Source: Streptomyces sp. NBC_00569 (GTDB lineage Bacteria > Actinomycetota > Actinomycetes > Streptomycetales > Streptomycetaceae). Taken from it: a stretch of 64,000 nucleotides of DNA. Shown here piece after piece: positions 53,233 to 60,355 of this stretch. The notes under the pieces were generated by a model, which searched no databases, was not told the DNA's origin, and saw nothing but the letters and a program-made list of their open reading frames with translations. Numbering within the stretch: position 1 is the first letter of the stretch; the number at the start of each line of letters is the position of its first letter. The position numbers and the translations under genes were made by a program. The stretch is from positions 9,417,001 through 9,481,000 of the forward strand of contig NZ_CP107783.1 in the NCBI RefSeq assembly GCF_036345255.1, written 5' to 3'.

Positions 53233-54300
53233 ATGCGATTCGAGCACGAGACGCTGCCGCAGCGCGTCCACTTCGCCTCCGGCGAAGCACGCGCGGCCGT
53301 GCGCACCGAGGTCGAACGGCTCGGCGGCGCCCGCGTGATGGTCATCGCGACGCCCCGCGAAGCCGAACGGGCCGAGTCGGTCACGTCGGACGCCCCCGTC
53401 GTCGTGCACCACGACGACGTGGCGATGCACGTCCCACTCGCCACTGCCGAACGGGCCCGGGCGGCAGCGGCCCGGCACGATGCGGACGTGGTGGTCTGCG
53501 TCGGCGGCGGTTCGACGACCGGCCTGGCCAAGGCCGTCGCGCTCACGACGGGGCTGCCGATCGTGGCCGTGCCGACCACGTACGCGGGGTCGGAGGCGAC
53601 CAGCGTCTGGGGACTCACCGAGGGCGGCAGCAAGAAGACAGGCGTCGACGTCCGCGTGCTGCCGCGCGCGATCGTCTACGACGCGACGCTCACCCTCACG
53701 CTTCCCGTGCCGATGAGCGTCGCATCCGGCCTCAACGCCCTTGCCCACTGCGTCGATTCGATGTGGGCCCCGCGCACCGACCCGGTCGACCAGGCGCTGG
53801 CCGGGGAGGGCATCCGCGCGCTCGCCGCCGGACTGCCCGCAGTAGTCGCCGACCCTTCCGCCGTCGAGGGCCGCGAGCAGATGCTGTACGGGGCGTACCT
53901 GTCGGCAGTCGCGTTCTCGTCCGCGGGGTCGGGCATGCACCACAAGATCTGCCATGTACTCGGCGGCCGCTACGACCTGCCGCACGCCCAGACGCACGCC
54001 GTCGTCCTGCCGTACGTCCTCGCCTTCAACGCCCCCGCCGCACCGCACGCCGAGCGCAGGATCGCGGAGGCCCTCGGCACGGGCTCGGCGCTCGACGGGC
54101 TGCAGCGGCTGCGCCGGTCCGTGGACGCGCCGACGGCCTTGCGGGACTACGGCCTCGCCGAGCCGGACATCGACGACGCGGTGCCGGCGATCCTGGAAGC
54201 GGCCCCGGCGGACAATCCGCGTCCGGTCACGGCCGACGCCGTACGGGGGTTGCTGCGCGCGGCGTGGGAGGGCGCGGATCCGGCGACGGCCGGTGGGTGA
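53233..54300 (+). CDS. Maleylacetate reductase
   Basis: A 355-residue iron-type alcohol dehydrogenase. VVVCVGGGSTTGLAKAVAL binds NAD(P)H, AVPTTYAGSEATSVWGLTE is typical of maleylacetate reductase, and GMHHKICHVLGG carries the conserved histidines. It reduces maleylacetate to 3-oxoadipate, the step right after hydroxyquinol dioxygenase. ATG 53233 follows AGAAGGAGAG, 44 bp after the dioxygenase, so they form one operon. The hydroxyquinol-producing monooxygenase is not in the window. Confidence 0.9.
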   Translation: MRFEHETLPQRVHFASGEARAAVRTEVERLGGARVMVIATPREAERAESVTSDAPVVVHHDDVAMHVPLATAERARAAAARHDADVVVCVGGGSTTGLAKAVALTTGLPIVAVPTTYAGSEATSVWGLTEGGSKKTGVDVRVLPRAIVYDATLTLTLPVPMSVASGLNALAHCVDSMWAPRTDPVDQALAGEGIRALAAGLPAVVADPSAVEGREQMLYGAYLSAVAFSSAGSGMHHKICHVLGGRYDLPHAQTHAVVLPYVLAFNAPAAPHAERRIAEALGTGSALDGLQRLRRSVDAPTALRDYGLAEPDIDDAVPAILEAAPADNPRPVTADAVRGLLRAAWEGADPATAGG

Positions 54301-54461
54301 CCTTGGTCAGGACATACGCGCACCCCTGAGCGACCGTGAGTTTCCGATCCCCGAATTGAGAGGGGACCCTTCGATAAATAAACACCGTAATGAGCTAGCC
54401 TGTCCGCATTGTTGACTTGGCCGGTGGCTGGCAGAGCGCTGAGCACGAGAGGTGGTCACCC
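54301..54461 (+). promoter_or_regulatory. Upstream region of the response regulator gene
   Basis: The segment around 54370-54420 (GATAAATAAACACC, then TTGTTGACTT) is unusually AT-rich for this DNA, as in many actinobacterial promoters. Which boxes are used is not clear. Confidence 0.3.
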
Positions 54462-55121
54462 ATGGTGATCCATGTCCTGGTCGCCGACGACAGCGAGATC
54501 GTCCGCCGGGGACTGAGCGACATTCTTTCCTCCGCGGACGACATCCACGTGGTGGACCAGGCATGGGACGGACGCAGTGCCGTCGACGCGGCGCGGCGCC
54601 TTCGCCCTGATGTGGCGCTACTCGACATTCGGATGCCGGGCATGGACGGCATCGCCGCCACCCGCGAGCTGCAGGCGCTCCCCGACCCGCCCCGGGTTCT
54701 CATCCTCACCATGTTCGCGGAGGACGAGTACGTGGACGAGGCGGTGAGCGCGGGAGCCAGCGGGTTTCTGCTCAAGGACACGCCCCCCGAGGAGTTGCTG
54801 CGGTCGGTGCGTCTCGTGGCCGCCGGCAAGTCGACCCTCGACCCCTCGGTCACAGGGCGCGTCATGGAGCAGCTCGCCCAGCACGCAGTCCGGCTGACGA
54901 CTCAGGAACAGCAGGCCCTCGACTCGTTGACCGAGCGGGAGCGGGAGGTCCTCGGCCTCATCGGACGAGGCATGTCCAACGCGAACATCGGCAAGGAACT
55001 CCACGCCAGCGAAGGAACCGTGAAGAACCAGGTGAGCCGCGTCCTGGCGAAGATCGGGGCGGACAACCGGGTCCAGGCGGCCCGCCTGGCGTACCGGGCG
55101 GGAATGGAGCGGTCAACTTGA
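54462..55121 (+). CDS. NarL/LuxR-type response regulator
   Basis: A 219-residue regulator. The receiver has the acidic pair D9-D10, phosphorylation site D55 (VALLDIRMPG), a switch Thr (LILTMF) and Lys in FLLKD. The C-terminal LuxR helix-turn-helix is LTEREREVLGLIGRGMSNANIGKELHASEGTVKNQVSRVLAKIGA. ATG 54462 follows GAGAGGTGG. Its natural partner kinase begins at 56515, on the same strand, but a TnpB element separates them. The TGA stop lies exactly in the TTGA end of that element, so the original C-terminus may have been a few residues different. Confidence 0.92.
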   Translation: MVIHVLVADDSEIVRRGLSDILSSADDIHVVDQAWDGRSAVDAARRLRPDVALLDIRMPGMDGIAATRELQALPDPPRVLILTMFAEDEYVDEAVSAGASGFLLKDTPPEELLRSVRLVAAGKSTLDPSVTGRVMEQLAQHAVRLTTQEQQALDSLTEREREVLGLIGRGMSNANIGKELHASEGTVKNQVSRVLAKIGADNRVQAARLAYRAGMERST

Positions 55122-55300
55122 CCCGGCCCTAAAGGACCGGGCTTGGAGGTAGCTCCCAACTGGCTGCCGGGTGGGCTCCTCCGTCCAGACACCCCTTATG
55201 AGGCGGCAGGGGCGCGTGACTCACGCCCCGCAATCCACACGGCTACACCACGGGAGGCGATGTTGTGGGAAGCATTCCGGTCCGCGTGCGCAACGACGCC
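55118..55300 (-). ncRNA. Predicted omega/reRNA at the 3' end of tnpB
   Basis: In TnpB systems the guide RNA scaffold overlaps the 3' end of tnpB and the element end, and the guide is the host sequence just beyond it. Here that scaffold would run from inside tnpB to 55118, and the guide would come from the antisense of about 55098-55117, the last codons of the response regulator gene. The scaffold was not folded, so only position supports it. Confidence 0.35.
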
Positions 55301-56353
55301 GCAGCCCCGACAGATGAACAGGCCCTGGTCTATTCGGTTACGCTGGTCGACGTGCCTGCACTCGCAGCACATCTGCGACGTGTACGCCGCATCGACGTAC
55401 ACCAGCGGGACGCCCGCCCGGCGGGCTTTGTAGACGATGAATTCCCCGAGCTGGGCAAAGGCCCAGGAGTGGAATGCGACCCGTTGGGGCTTGCGGAGCC
55501 GTACCCTCTGCCGGATTCCCTTGAGTTCTTCCAGGGAGATCCCGGCCGAGGTGCGTTCAGCCTCGGTCACGATCGTCTTAGCGATGACGTGGTTGGTGTT
55601 CTTCACATGCCGCTGCTCGCGGCGGGAGCGTTCCTTGAGCCTTCGTTTGGCGGACTTGGTGCGCTTCCTCTGGAGCTTGGCCCGCAAGACAAGTTGCCGC
55701 TTGCGGTAGCGGTTGAGGCCGCGTCCGGCGGCCTGGTAGCCGGTGGAGGTAGTGGCGATGTTGACGATGCCCAGGTCGACGCCGACAAACCCGTCCGGCT
55801 CGAAGGGTTCGGCTTCGGGCACGTCGCAGGTGGCGATCAGATAGAAGACGCCGTCTCGTTCGATCAGGTCCGACTCGCCCCGCCGGTGGTGCTGGAGCGT
55901 CTTGAGCGCGTCGGTGGAGCAGGCGAACTGGATACCCCGAAGGCGTCCGCTGGTGGTCCAGATGGACACCGTCTGTGCGTCCAACTGCCAGGACAGACAC
56001 CGGTCATCGAAGGGCTGCGCTGCGTCTGGCCGGAACGCGATGGGATTGGACTCGGCTTTGCGGCGACGCTTGGAGCCTTCCTTGCCGAGGTTCCCCGCCC
56101 GCACGTTCGCCTTGAGCGTGGTGTAGGAGTCGCGCACCTTTTTGATCACGTGCTGCGCTGCCTGCGCGCCGAGGCCACGGGCTTTGAGTTCGGCGTAGGT
56201 GTGCTTGCGCAGCTCGTACTCACGCGGCACATCGCGCTCGAACGCCACCACCGATACCCAGTTCGCGGCGTCGTTGCACGCTGTCAGGGTCGCCGACAGC
56301 GCGGCGGCCTGCTCGGCCTCCGGGATCAGCTTCACCTGCACCGCGATCTTCAC
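55196..56353 (-). CDS. tnpB: TnpB, RNA-guided nuclease of the IS605 OrfB family
   Basis: A 385-residue protein with a complete RuvC triad: D193 (VGVDLG), E275 (SLEEL) and D359 (HADRNASHN). The zinc ribbon is intact (C330, C333, C349, C352 in CCEC and CRGC), and the N-terminal OrfB helix-turn-helix region is full length. TnpB proteins cut DNA under guidance of an RNA from the element's own end and help keep the element in place. All catalytic residues being present suggests it is still active. Confidence 0.9.
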   Translation of the reverse strand: MKIAVQVKLIPEAEQAAALSATLTACNDAANWVSVVAFERDVPREYELRKHTYAELKARGLGAQAAQHVIKKVRDSYTTLKANVRAGNLGKEGSKRRRKAESNPIAFRPDAAQPFDDRCLSWQLDAQTVSIWTTSGRLRGIQFACSTDALKTLQHHRRGESDLIERDGVFYLIATCDVPEAEPFEPDGFVGVDLGIVNIATTSTGYQAAGRGLNRYRKRQLVLRAKLQRKRTKSAKRRLKERSRREQRHVKNTNHVIAKTIVTEAERTSAGISLEELKGIRQRVRLRKPQRVAFHSWAFAQLGEFIVYKARRAGVPLVYVDAAYTSQMCCECRHVDQRNRIDQGLFICRGCGVVAHADRNASHNIASRGVAVWIAGRESRAPAAS

Positions 56354-56514
56354 CAGGCCAACCTAACGGAGGGCACTGACAGCAGCGCAGATCCATACAC
56401 ACGTGCAGGTCAGAGCAGAGAAGCGATTCCCCCCGGGCGTAAACGCGCGGGGTTCCTCGCTGGATCATGCTGAAGAGCACGTCCGGACGGGCGACGTGGA
56501 GGGAGAAAGGCCCC

Positions 56515-57681
56515 GTGCCCAGGACCGCGTGGCAGGATGCGACGCCGTCGTCCTTGCGGCGGACGGACGCGGCGGTGGCGGCAGCCGCCGCACTCGCAGG
56601 GTTCGGAAACAGCTGGGTCAAGCCCTCGAACGGCCTTCTCACGGGGGCTCCCACCGTGACGGTCGCGGTGCTCTCCGGCGCCGTCGGGCTCCTGCTGTGG
56701 TGGAGACGCGAGCGGACCGTCGTGATCGGGTGGCTCGTCGTGCTCTGCCACCTCCTCCTCTTCACCCCCACGGCCCTTGCCGTCGCGTTGTACACGGTGG
56801 GATCCACGTACCCGAACAGATGGAGGCTGCTCGCCTGGTTCGCCGGCCTGGGCTGCCTGTCGGACGCGGGAGCCCTGTGGCTCGGTGGAGCGTGGGACTT
56901 CCGGGGAGCCGCGTACTCCCTGGCGCTGGTCGTCGGACCGCTGGTCGTCGGCTACGCGGTCGCCCTCCGCCGCGACCTGGCCACGGCCGCCCAGGCCGAG
57001 CTTGCCACGAGGGAGCGCGAGCACGTGCTGTTGGTCGAGCAGGCGCGGGTCAACGAGCGGAGCCGTATCGCCCGGGACATGCACGACGTGGTGGCCCACC
57101 GGGTCGGGCACATCGTGCTGCTGGCCGCCGCGCTGCGCGTGGGCGCCGGGTCGGTGGACCGCAAGGTCGCGGACGACGCGGAACAGATCCGGCACGAGGG
57201 GCGTCGTGCCCTTGAGGAACTGCGCGCGATTCTCGGAGTGCTCACCCCCGACCGTGCAGGTCGGCCCGCACCGCGCGCTCCACATGTGGACGCCGGCGAT
57301 CTGCACGACTTGGTGCACAGCGCCGGACGGGCCGGACTGCACGCCGACCTCAGCATCGAGGGGGAGCCGGGATCGCTGCCCACGCTGGTGCAGCAGGCCG
57401 TCTACCGGACGCTCCAGGAGTCGCTCACCAATGCCGCCAAGTACGCCCCGGGGGCGGAGGTCGGGATCGAGCTGAGGTGCGGTCCTGACACGGTGGACCT
57501 CACGGTGATCAACGGACCGGCTTCCGGGCCGCCCGCCGATGAACTCCCCAGCGGCGGCAACGGCCTGTTCGGACTGAACGAACGCGCGTCCTTGCTCGGA
57601 GGCGAACTGGCCGCGGGCCCGGAGGGCGGGGGATTCCGGGTGGAACTCCACGTGCCCCTCACCCCGCCCGACACCCTGTGA
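56515..57681 (+). CDS. NarL-type sensor histidine kinase
   Basis: A 388-residue kinase. Residues about 20-155 hold four to five hydrophobic helices. The HisKA_3 box is NERSRIARDMHDVVAHRVGHIV, with H190 the phosphate acceptor. The ATPase domain has the N-box LQESLTNAAKYAPGAEV and G-box GGNGLFGLNERASLLGG. GTG 56515 follows GGAGGGAGAAAGG. It pairs with the response regulator at 54462; the TnpB element now lies between them, so read-through or a new promoter is needed. The signal is unknown. Confidence 0.9.
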   Translation: MPRTAWQDATPSSLRRTDAAVAAAAALAGFGNSWVKPSNGLLTGAPTVTVAVLSGAVGLLLWWRRERTVVIGWLVVLCHLLLFTPTALAVALYTVGSTYPNRWRLLAWFAGLGCLSDAGALWLGGAWDFRGAAYSLALVVGPLVVGYAVALRRDLATAAQAELATREREHVLLVEQARVNERSRIARDMHDVVAHRVGHIVLLAAALRVGAGSVDRKVADDAEQIRHEGRRALEELRAILGVLTPDRAGRPAPRAPHVDAGDLHDLVHSAGRAGLHADLSIEGEPGSLPTLVQQAVYRTLQESLTNAAKYAPGAEVGIELRCGPDTVDLTVINGPASGPPADELPSGGNGLFGLNERASLLGGELAAGPEGGGFRVELHVPLTPPDTL

Positions 57682-57759
57682 CGGCTCTTGCGTGACCGTC
57701 CCCCCATTGTGACCGTCGCCCCGCCTCGCCAGGAGGTTGCCGCGGGCAGTCCCGGGGCG

Positions 57760-58158
57760 TCACGCCGCGCGGACCTGGAACCACACCCACTTACCGCGGT
57801 CTCCCGCCGTCGCGACGCCCCACGCCTGTGAGGCGGCGTCCAGCAGGTCTAGCCCGCGTCCGCACTCCATGTCCTGGTCTTCGTCGGCGAGGCCGGCCCG
57901 GTCGCCCGCGCTCATCCCGGGCTCCCTGTCGAAGACAGCGCCAGTGATCACGTCGGCGGAGGGGTCGAAGCCGACAGCTACCCCGATCGCCGCTCCTTTG
58001 CCATGGCGGACGGCGTTCGAGACCACCTCGGTCAGCAGGAGGGCTGCCGTGTCCGCCCCGGAGGAACCGGTCGGGGCTATCTCCTGCAGAGCGGTTCGGG
58101 CCTCGGCGGCCGCGCGAGGATGTCGGGACAGAATGGCGATGTCGCTGGATGCGTGCAT
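57760..58158 (-). CDS. RsbW-like anti-sigma/ATP-binding kinase
   Basis: A 132-residue HATPase_c_2 protein: N-box LLLTEVVSNAVRHGKG, a shortened D-box region (GAVFDREPGM) and GRGLDLLDAASQAWGV. Such proteins in Streptomyces are serine kinases that bind anti-sigma antagonists or sigma factors. ATG 58158 follows GGAGATCCC. It converges with the sensor kinase gene; no clear terminator separates them. Confidence 0.88.
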   Translation of the reverse strand: MHASSDIAILSRHPRAAAEARTALQEIAPTGSSGADTAALLLTEVVSNAVRHGKGAAIGVAVGFDPSADVITGAVFDREPGMSAGDRAGLADEDQDMECGRGLDLLDAASQAWGVATAGDRGKWVWFQVRAA

Positions 58159-58780
58159 GGGATCTCCGTTGTCTGTTTCCCGGTGAATTCAATCCCCCTG
58201 CTTACTCAATCCAGGATGACCCAGAACTATGGCCGGATCCGCATGCCTTTTCTCCGCATTCCCATGTCCCGGACGTCACCGGCCCGAGTGACGATCGTCA
58301 TGGGCCGACCGCTGGGGACTGGGCTGGCCGCGCTTCGAAGCGGACAGCGAAATGCGACGCGACACCATCTTTTCGGGGGGAAGAGGAGATAGAACGGTGC
58401 CGCGCCGCATATTCATGAGGCGACCCTGATGAGCCAGATTCCGGTGTCGATCCTCCCCAGGCGCTGCGACTGAAGCAACGGTCGATTTCGGAAGGAATGC
58501 AGCGCGCTCCGCGACGGGCAGCGAGTCGCCGACCGTTGGCGTCACCGCTCAGACACGGCCCCGGCGACCGGAGCGCGAAGAGCAATGTGTGCCATGAGTT
58601 CGATGCGTGTTCCGGGGGCGGCCGGCCGTGGCGGCCACGGCACTGCACCGGCGCTGGAGGCGGGCGGCTGTGGTGCCTCAGCGGTGCGTGTGGACGCGAC
58701 GCCCGTCGGCCCATCCAGAGGTGAAGCGGGCGTTGGTGTGGTGGCGGCCCGCCCGGACGCCGCCCTGGCAAGATGGCGGC
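58159..58780. other. Long gap upstream of the VOC gene
   Basis: About 620 bp without a recognisable gene. Frames on both strands are arginine- and proline-rich without family motifs. The part next to 58159 must hold the promoter of the RsbW-like gene. Two tiny coupled frames with a good ribosome site occur at 58397-58473 and are listed separately. Confidence 0.6.
58397..58473 (+). CDS. Two tiny overlapping ORFs (10 and 14 codons), speculative
   Basis: GTG 58397 follows AAGAGGAGAT and reads MPRRIFMRRP to TGA at 58427-58429. ATG 58429 overlaps that stop and reads MSQIPVSILPRRCD to TGA at 58471-58473. A strong ribosome site in front of very short coupled frames could mean a leader peptide, but nothing downstream confirms it. 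Chance is quite possible. Confidence 0.15.
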
Positions 58781-59134
58781 ATGGAACGTGTCCTTGGTAT
58801 CGGTGGGTATTTCATGCGGGCCGACGACCCGGCGGCCCTGAGCGCGTGGTATCGCGACTGCCTGGGTCTGGACGCCGATGAGAACGGCCTGTGGCGTCAG
58901 GAACCAGGGCCCACGGTGTTCGCGGCGTTCGAGTCCGGGACCGACTATTTCGGGTCCCGTGCCCAGCAGACCATGCTCAACTTCCGGGTCCGCGACCTGG
59001 ACGCGATGCTCGCGCAGTTGCGCGCCAAGGGCGCGGACGTGGCCGAGGAAACGCAGGACATGGAGGGTGTCGGTCGATTCGGCTGGGTCACCGATCCCGA
59101 GGGCAATCGGGTCGAGTTGTGGCAGTCGGCCTGA
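58781..59134 (+). CDS. VOC (glyoxalase/bleomycin resistance-fold) protein
   Basis: A 117-residue VOC protein: VLGIGGYFMRADDPAALSAWYRDCLGLDADENGLW and the second motif FGWVTDPEGNRVELWQ, whose Glu is a usual metal ligand. One copy of the double beta-alpha-beta module suggests dimerisation. The role cannot be told: a lyase, isomerase or drug-binding protein. ATG 58781 gives the family length; the frame upstream is open but not family-like. There is no clear ribosome site. Confidence 0.82.
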   Translation: MERVLGIGGYFMRADDPAALSAWYRDCLGLDADENGLWRQEPGPTVFAAFESGTDYFGSRAQQTMLNFRVRDLDAMLAQLRAKGADVAEETQDMEGVGRFGWVTDPEGNRVELWQSA

Positions 59135-59192
59135 TCACGTCTTCGCGCAGGCGGTGACGGGCCGGTGGACCACTGAGTTTGTCGAGGCGTGA

Positions 59193-59336
59193 TCAGTCCG
59201 CGGCGCCCTGTGCGGCGCTGGACTGACGTACCCGACGCCGGGGCTCGACCCGCGCGAACCGTCCTGCGATCCGGCGCATCAGGCCCTCGAACGCCTCCTG
59301 CCAGCGGGCAGGGTCTACGCTGTGACCTGCGGCCAC
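59193..59336 (-). pseudogene. IS701-type transposase N-terminal relic
   Basis: Forty-seven codons from GTG 59336 read VDPARWQEAFEGLMRRIAGRFARVEPRRRVR and then leave the family pattern before TGA at 59193-59195. RW...F..LM.RIAGRFARVEPRRR is the start of actinobacterial IS701-family (DDE) transposases, which are about 400 residues long. Only the 5' end remains, so it is a dead insertion sequence relic. Confidence 0.6.
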
Positions 59337-59427
59337 CGTACGGTCTTCTGTCTTCACGCACGGATGATCAACGGTGGTCGCGCCCGTCTGTCAGCAGGGT
59401 GGGAGGGCCACCTTCGAAGGAGATGCG

Positions 59428-59976
59428 GTGCTGGGGCTGCTGGGCTTCTATGACGAACTCGGCAACCGTCCGGGCCAGCCAAATGGGTCCATACGCGATG
59501 CCGTCCAGCACTCCGGTGAGGTGGACGAGGCGGACCTGGTGGCCTACCTGGATGCCGGGCACGTCCTGATCGACGTCATGGAGGGCGGCCGCGACGCTGT
59601 CACGGGCAGTGCCCACCGCCACTCCCCGGGTTGCTCATCGCTGGTTACAGACGGGACCTGGCTCTGGCGACTGGACTTCCCTCACTACGTTGAAACGCAC
59701 CACGTTCTGCTCCCCAACGCTTTCATGGAGCACGTGCGAGGCCTGAGTTACCGGATGCCACCTCTCGTCACCGCGCAGTTCGCCCCTCACTGCAACGAGA
59801 CCATGCCCCTCGTCGGCTGGGCGTCGGCTGTCCCGTGGCCAGTGACTGCGGCCCTGCTCGAACCCGAAGCGCGAGAAGTCATGAGCAAGATTGAGTTTGA
59901 CGCGATGTTGCTGGCCCAGGCACGAAACCGGCCGCGCGGCACCTGGATCAGGCCGCGCAAGCCGAGGAAGGCATGA
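59428..59976 (+). CDS. Conserved hypothetical protein
   Basis: A 182-residue protein of unknown function. VLGLLGFYDELGNRPGQPNGSIRDAV, DLVAYLDAGHVLIDVMEGGRDAVTGS, VTDGTWLWRLDFPHYVETHHVLLPNAFMEHVR and a basic tail (RPRGTWIRPRKPRKA) resemble a small family of Streptomyces hypothetical proteins with alternating aromatic/acidic segments; some resemble immunity or SUKH-like folds, but this is not established. GTG 59428 follows GAAGGAGATG. No signal peptide or membrane helix is seen. Confidence 0.7.
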   Translation: MLGLLGFYDELGNRPGQPNGSIRDAVQHSGEVDEADLVAYLDAGHVLIDVMEGGRDAVTGSAHRHSPGCSSLVTDGTWLWRLDFPHYVETHHVLLPNAFMEHVRGLSYRMPPLVTAQFAPHCNETMPLVGWASAVPWPVTAALLEPEAREVMSKIEFDAMLLAQARNRPRGTWIRPRKPRKA

Positions 59977-59999
59977 GCCACATCCAGCCCCATCACGAT

Positions 60000-60164
60000 C
60001 TACGGCTGGAGTACTGACTCCAGCACATCCCCGGCAATCGGGAGGTCATCGACGACAGCCAGCAACTCGTGCAGGCTTTCGCACGCTTCATAGGGTCGAT
60101 CATATTCGGCCGCGCCAGCCCTGTAGTAGGCCATCTGCTCCGCCAGGAGAACGCCGTCATCCAA
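60000..60164 (-). pseudogene. Methyltransferase N-terminal relic
   Basis: On the minus strand one frame reads LLAEQMAYYRAGAAEYDRPYEACESLHELLAVVDDLPIAGDVLE and then TAG at 60000-60002. YYRARAAEYDRPY...GDVLE is the beginning of a class I methyltransferase, cut just before the glycine-rich SAM motif. There is no proper start codon upstream. This is a second methyltransferase relic, distinct from the fragment at 41723. Confidence 0.6.
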
Positions 60165-60242
60165 TGCAGGCTGCTCTCACACGGGTTCAGCTTCGCCGAA
60201 CCAGCTCAGCTTGCCAACTCGGTCGGCGTGGACACTGTCGGC

Positions 60243-60265
60243 CTTGACCTTCGGGCAAGGTCAAG
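60243..60265. terminator. Hairpin near the end of the sugar operon
   Basis: CTTGACCTT (60243-60251) and AAGGTCAAG (60257-60265) form a 9-bp stem with a 5-base loop, about 90 bp beyond the phosphohexomutase stop. Confidence 0.6.
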
Positions 60266-60355
60266 AGCCATGATCCATGAGCTGTGGGGACGGCCGAGGA
60301 GGCCGCAGGCGTGGTTCCGTACCCGTGTCAGAGCCTTCTCCGTGACTTCGTGGGC

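Larger units (their letters stand above)
55118..56470 (-). mobile_element. IS200/IS605-family solo TnpB element
   Basis: The element carries only tnpB, with no tnpA. On the tnpB strand the right end is an 8-bp hairpin with loop TTTA (plus-strand 55122-55141) followed by TCAA, matching the ends of IS200/IS605 elements, which have no inverted terminal repeats. The other end contains an imperfect hairpin (about 56435-56460, CCCC..GGGG with loop TAAA). The exact left-end boundary is uncertain. It sits between a response regulator and its kinase. It would need a TnpA supplied from elsewhere to move. Confidence 0.75.

Noticed and set aside
58607..58780. N-terminal extension of the VOC protein
   Set aside because: The added residues are Arg/Trp-rich without family similarity; the VOC fold begins exactly at ATG 58781.
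60069..60355. Plus-strand gene at the end of the sugar operon
   Set aside because: The frame runs antisense into the phosphohexomutase gene and has no motif; the opposite strand shows a methyltransferase relic instead.
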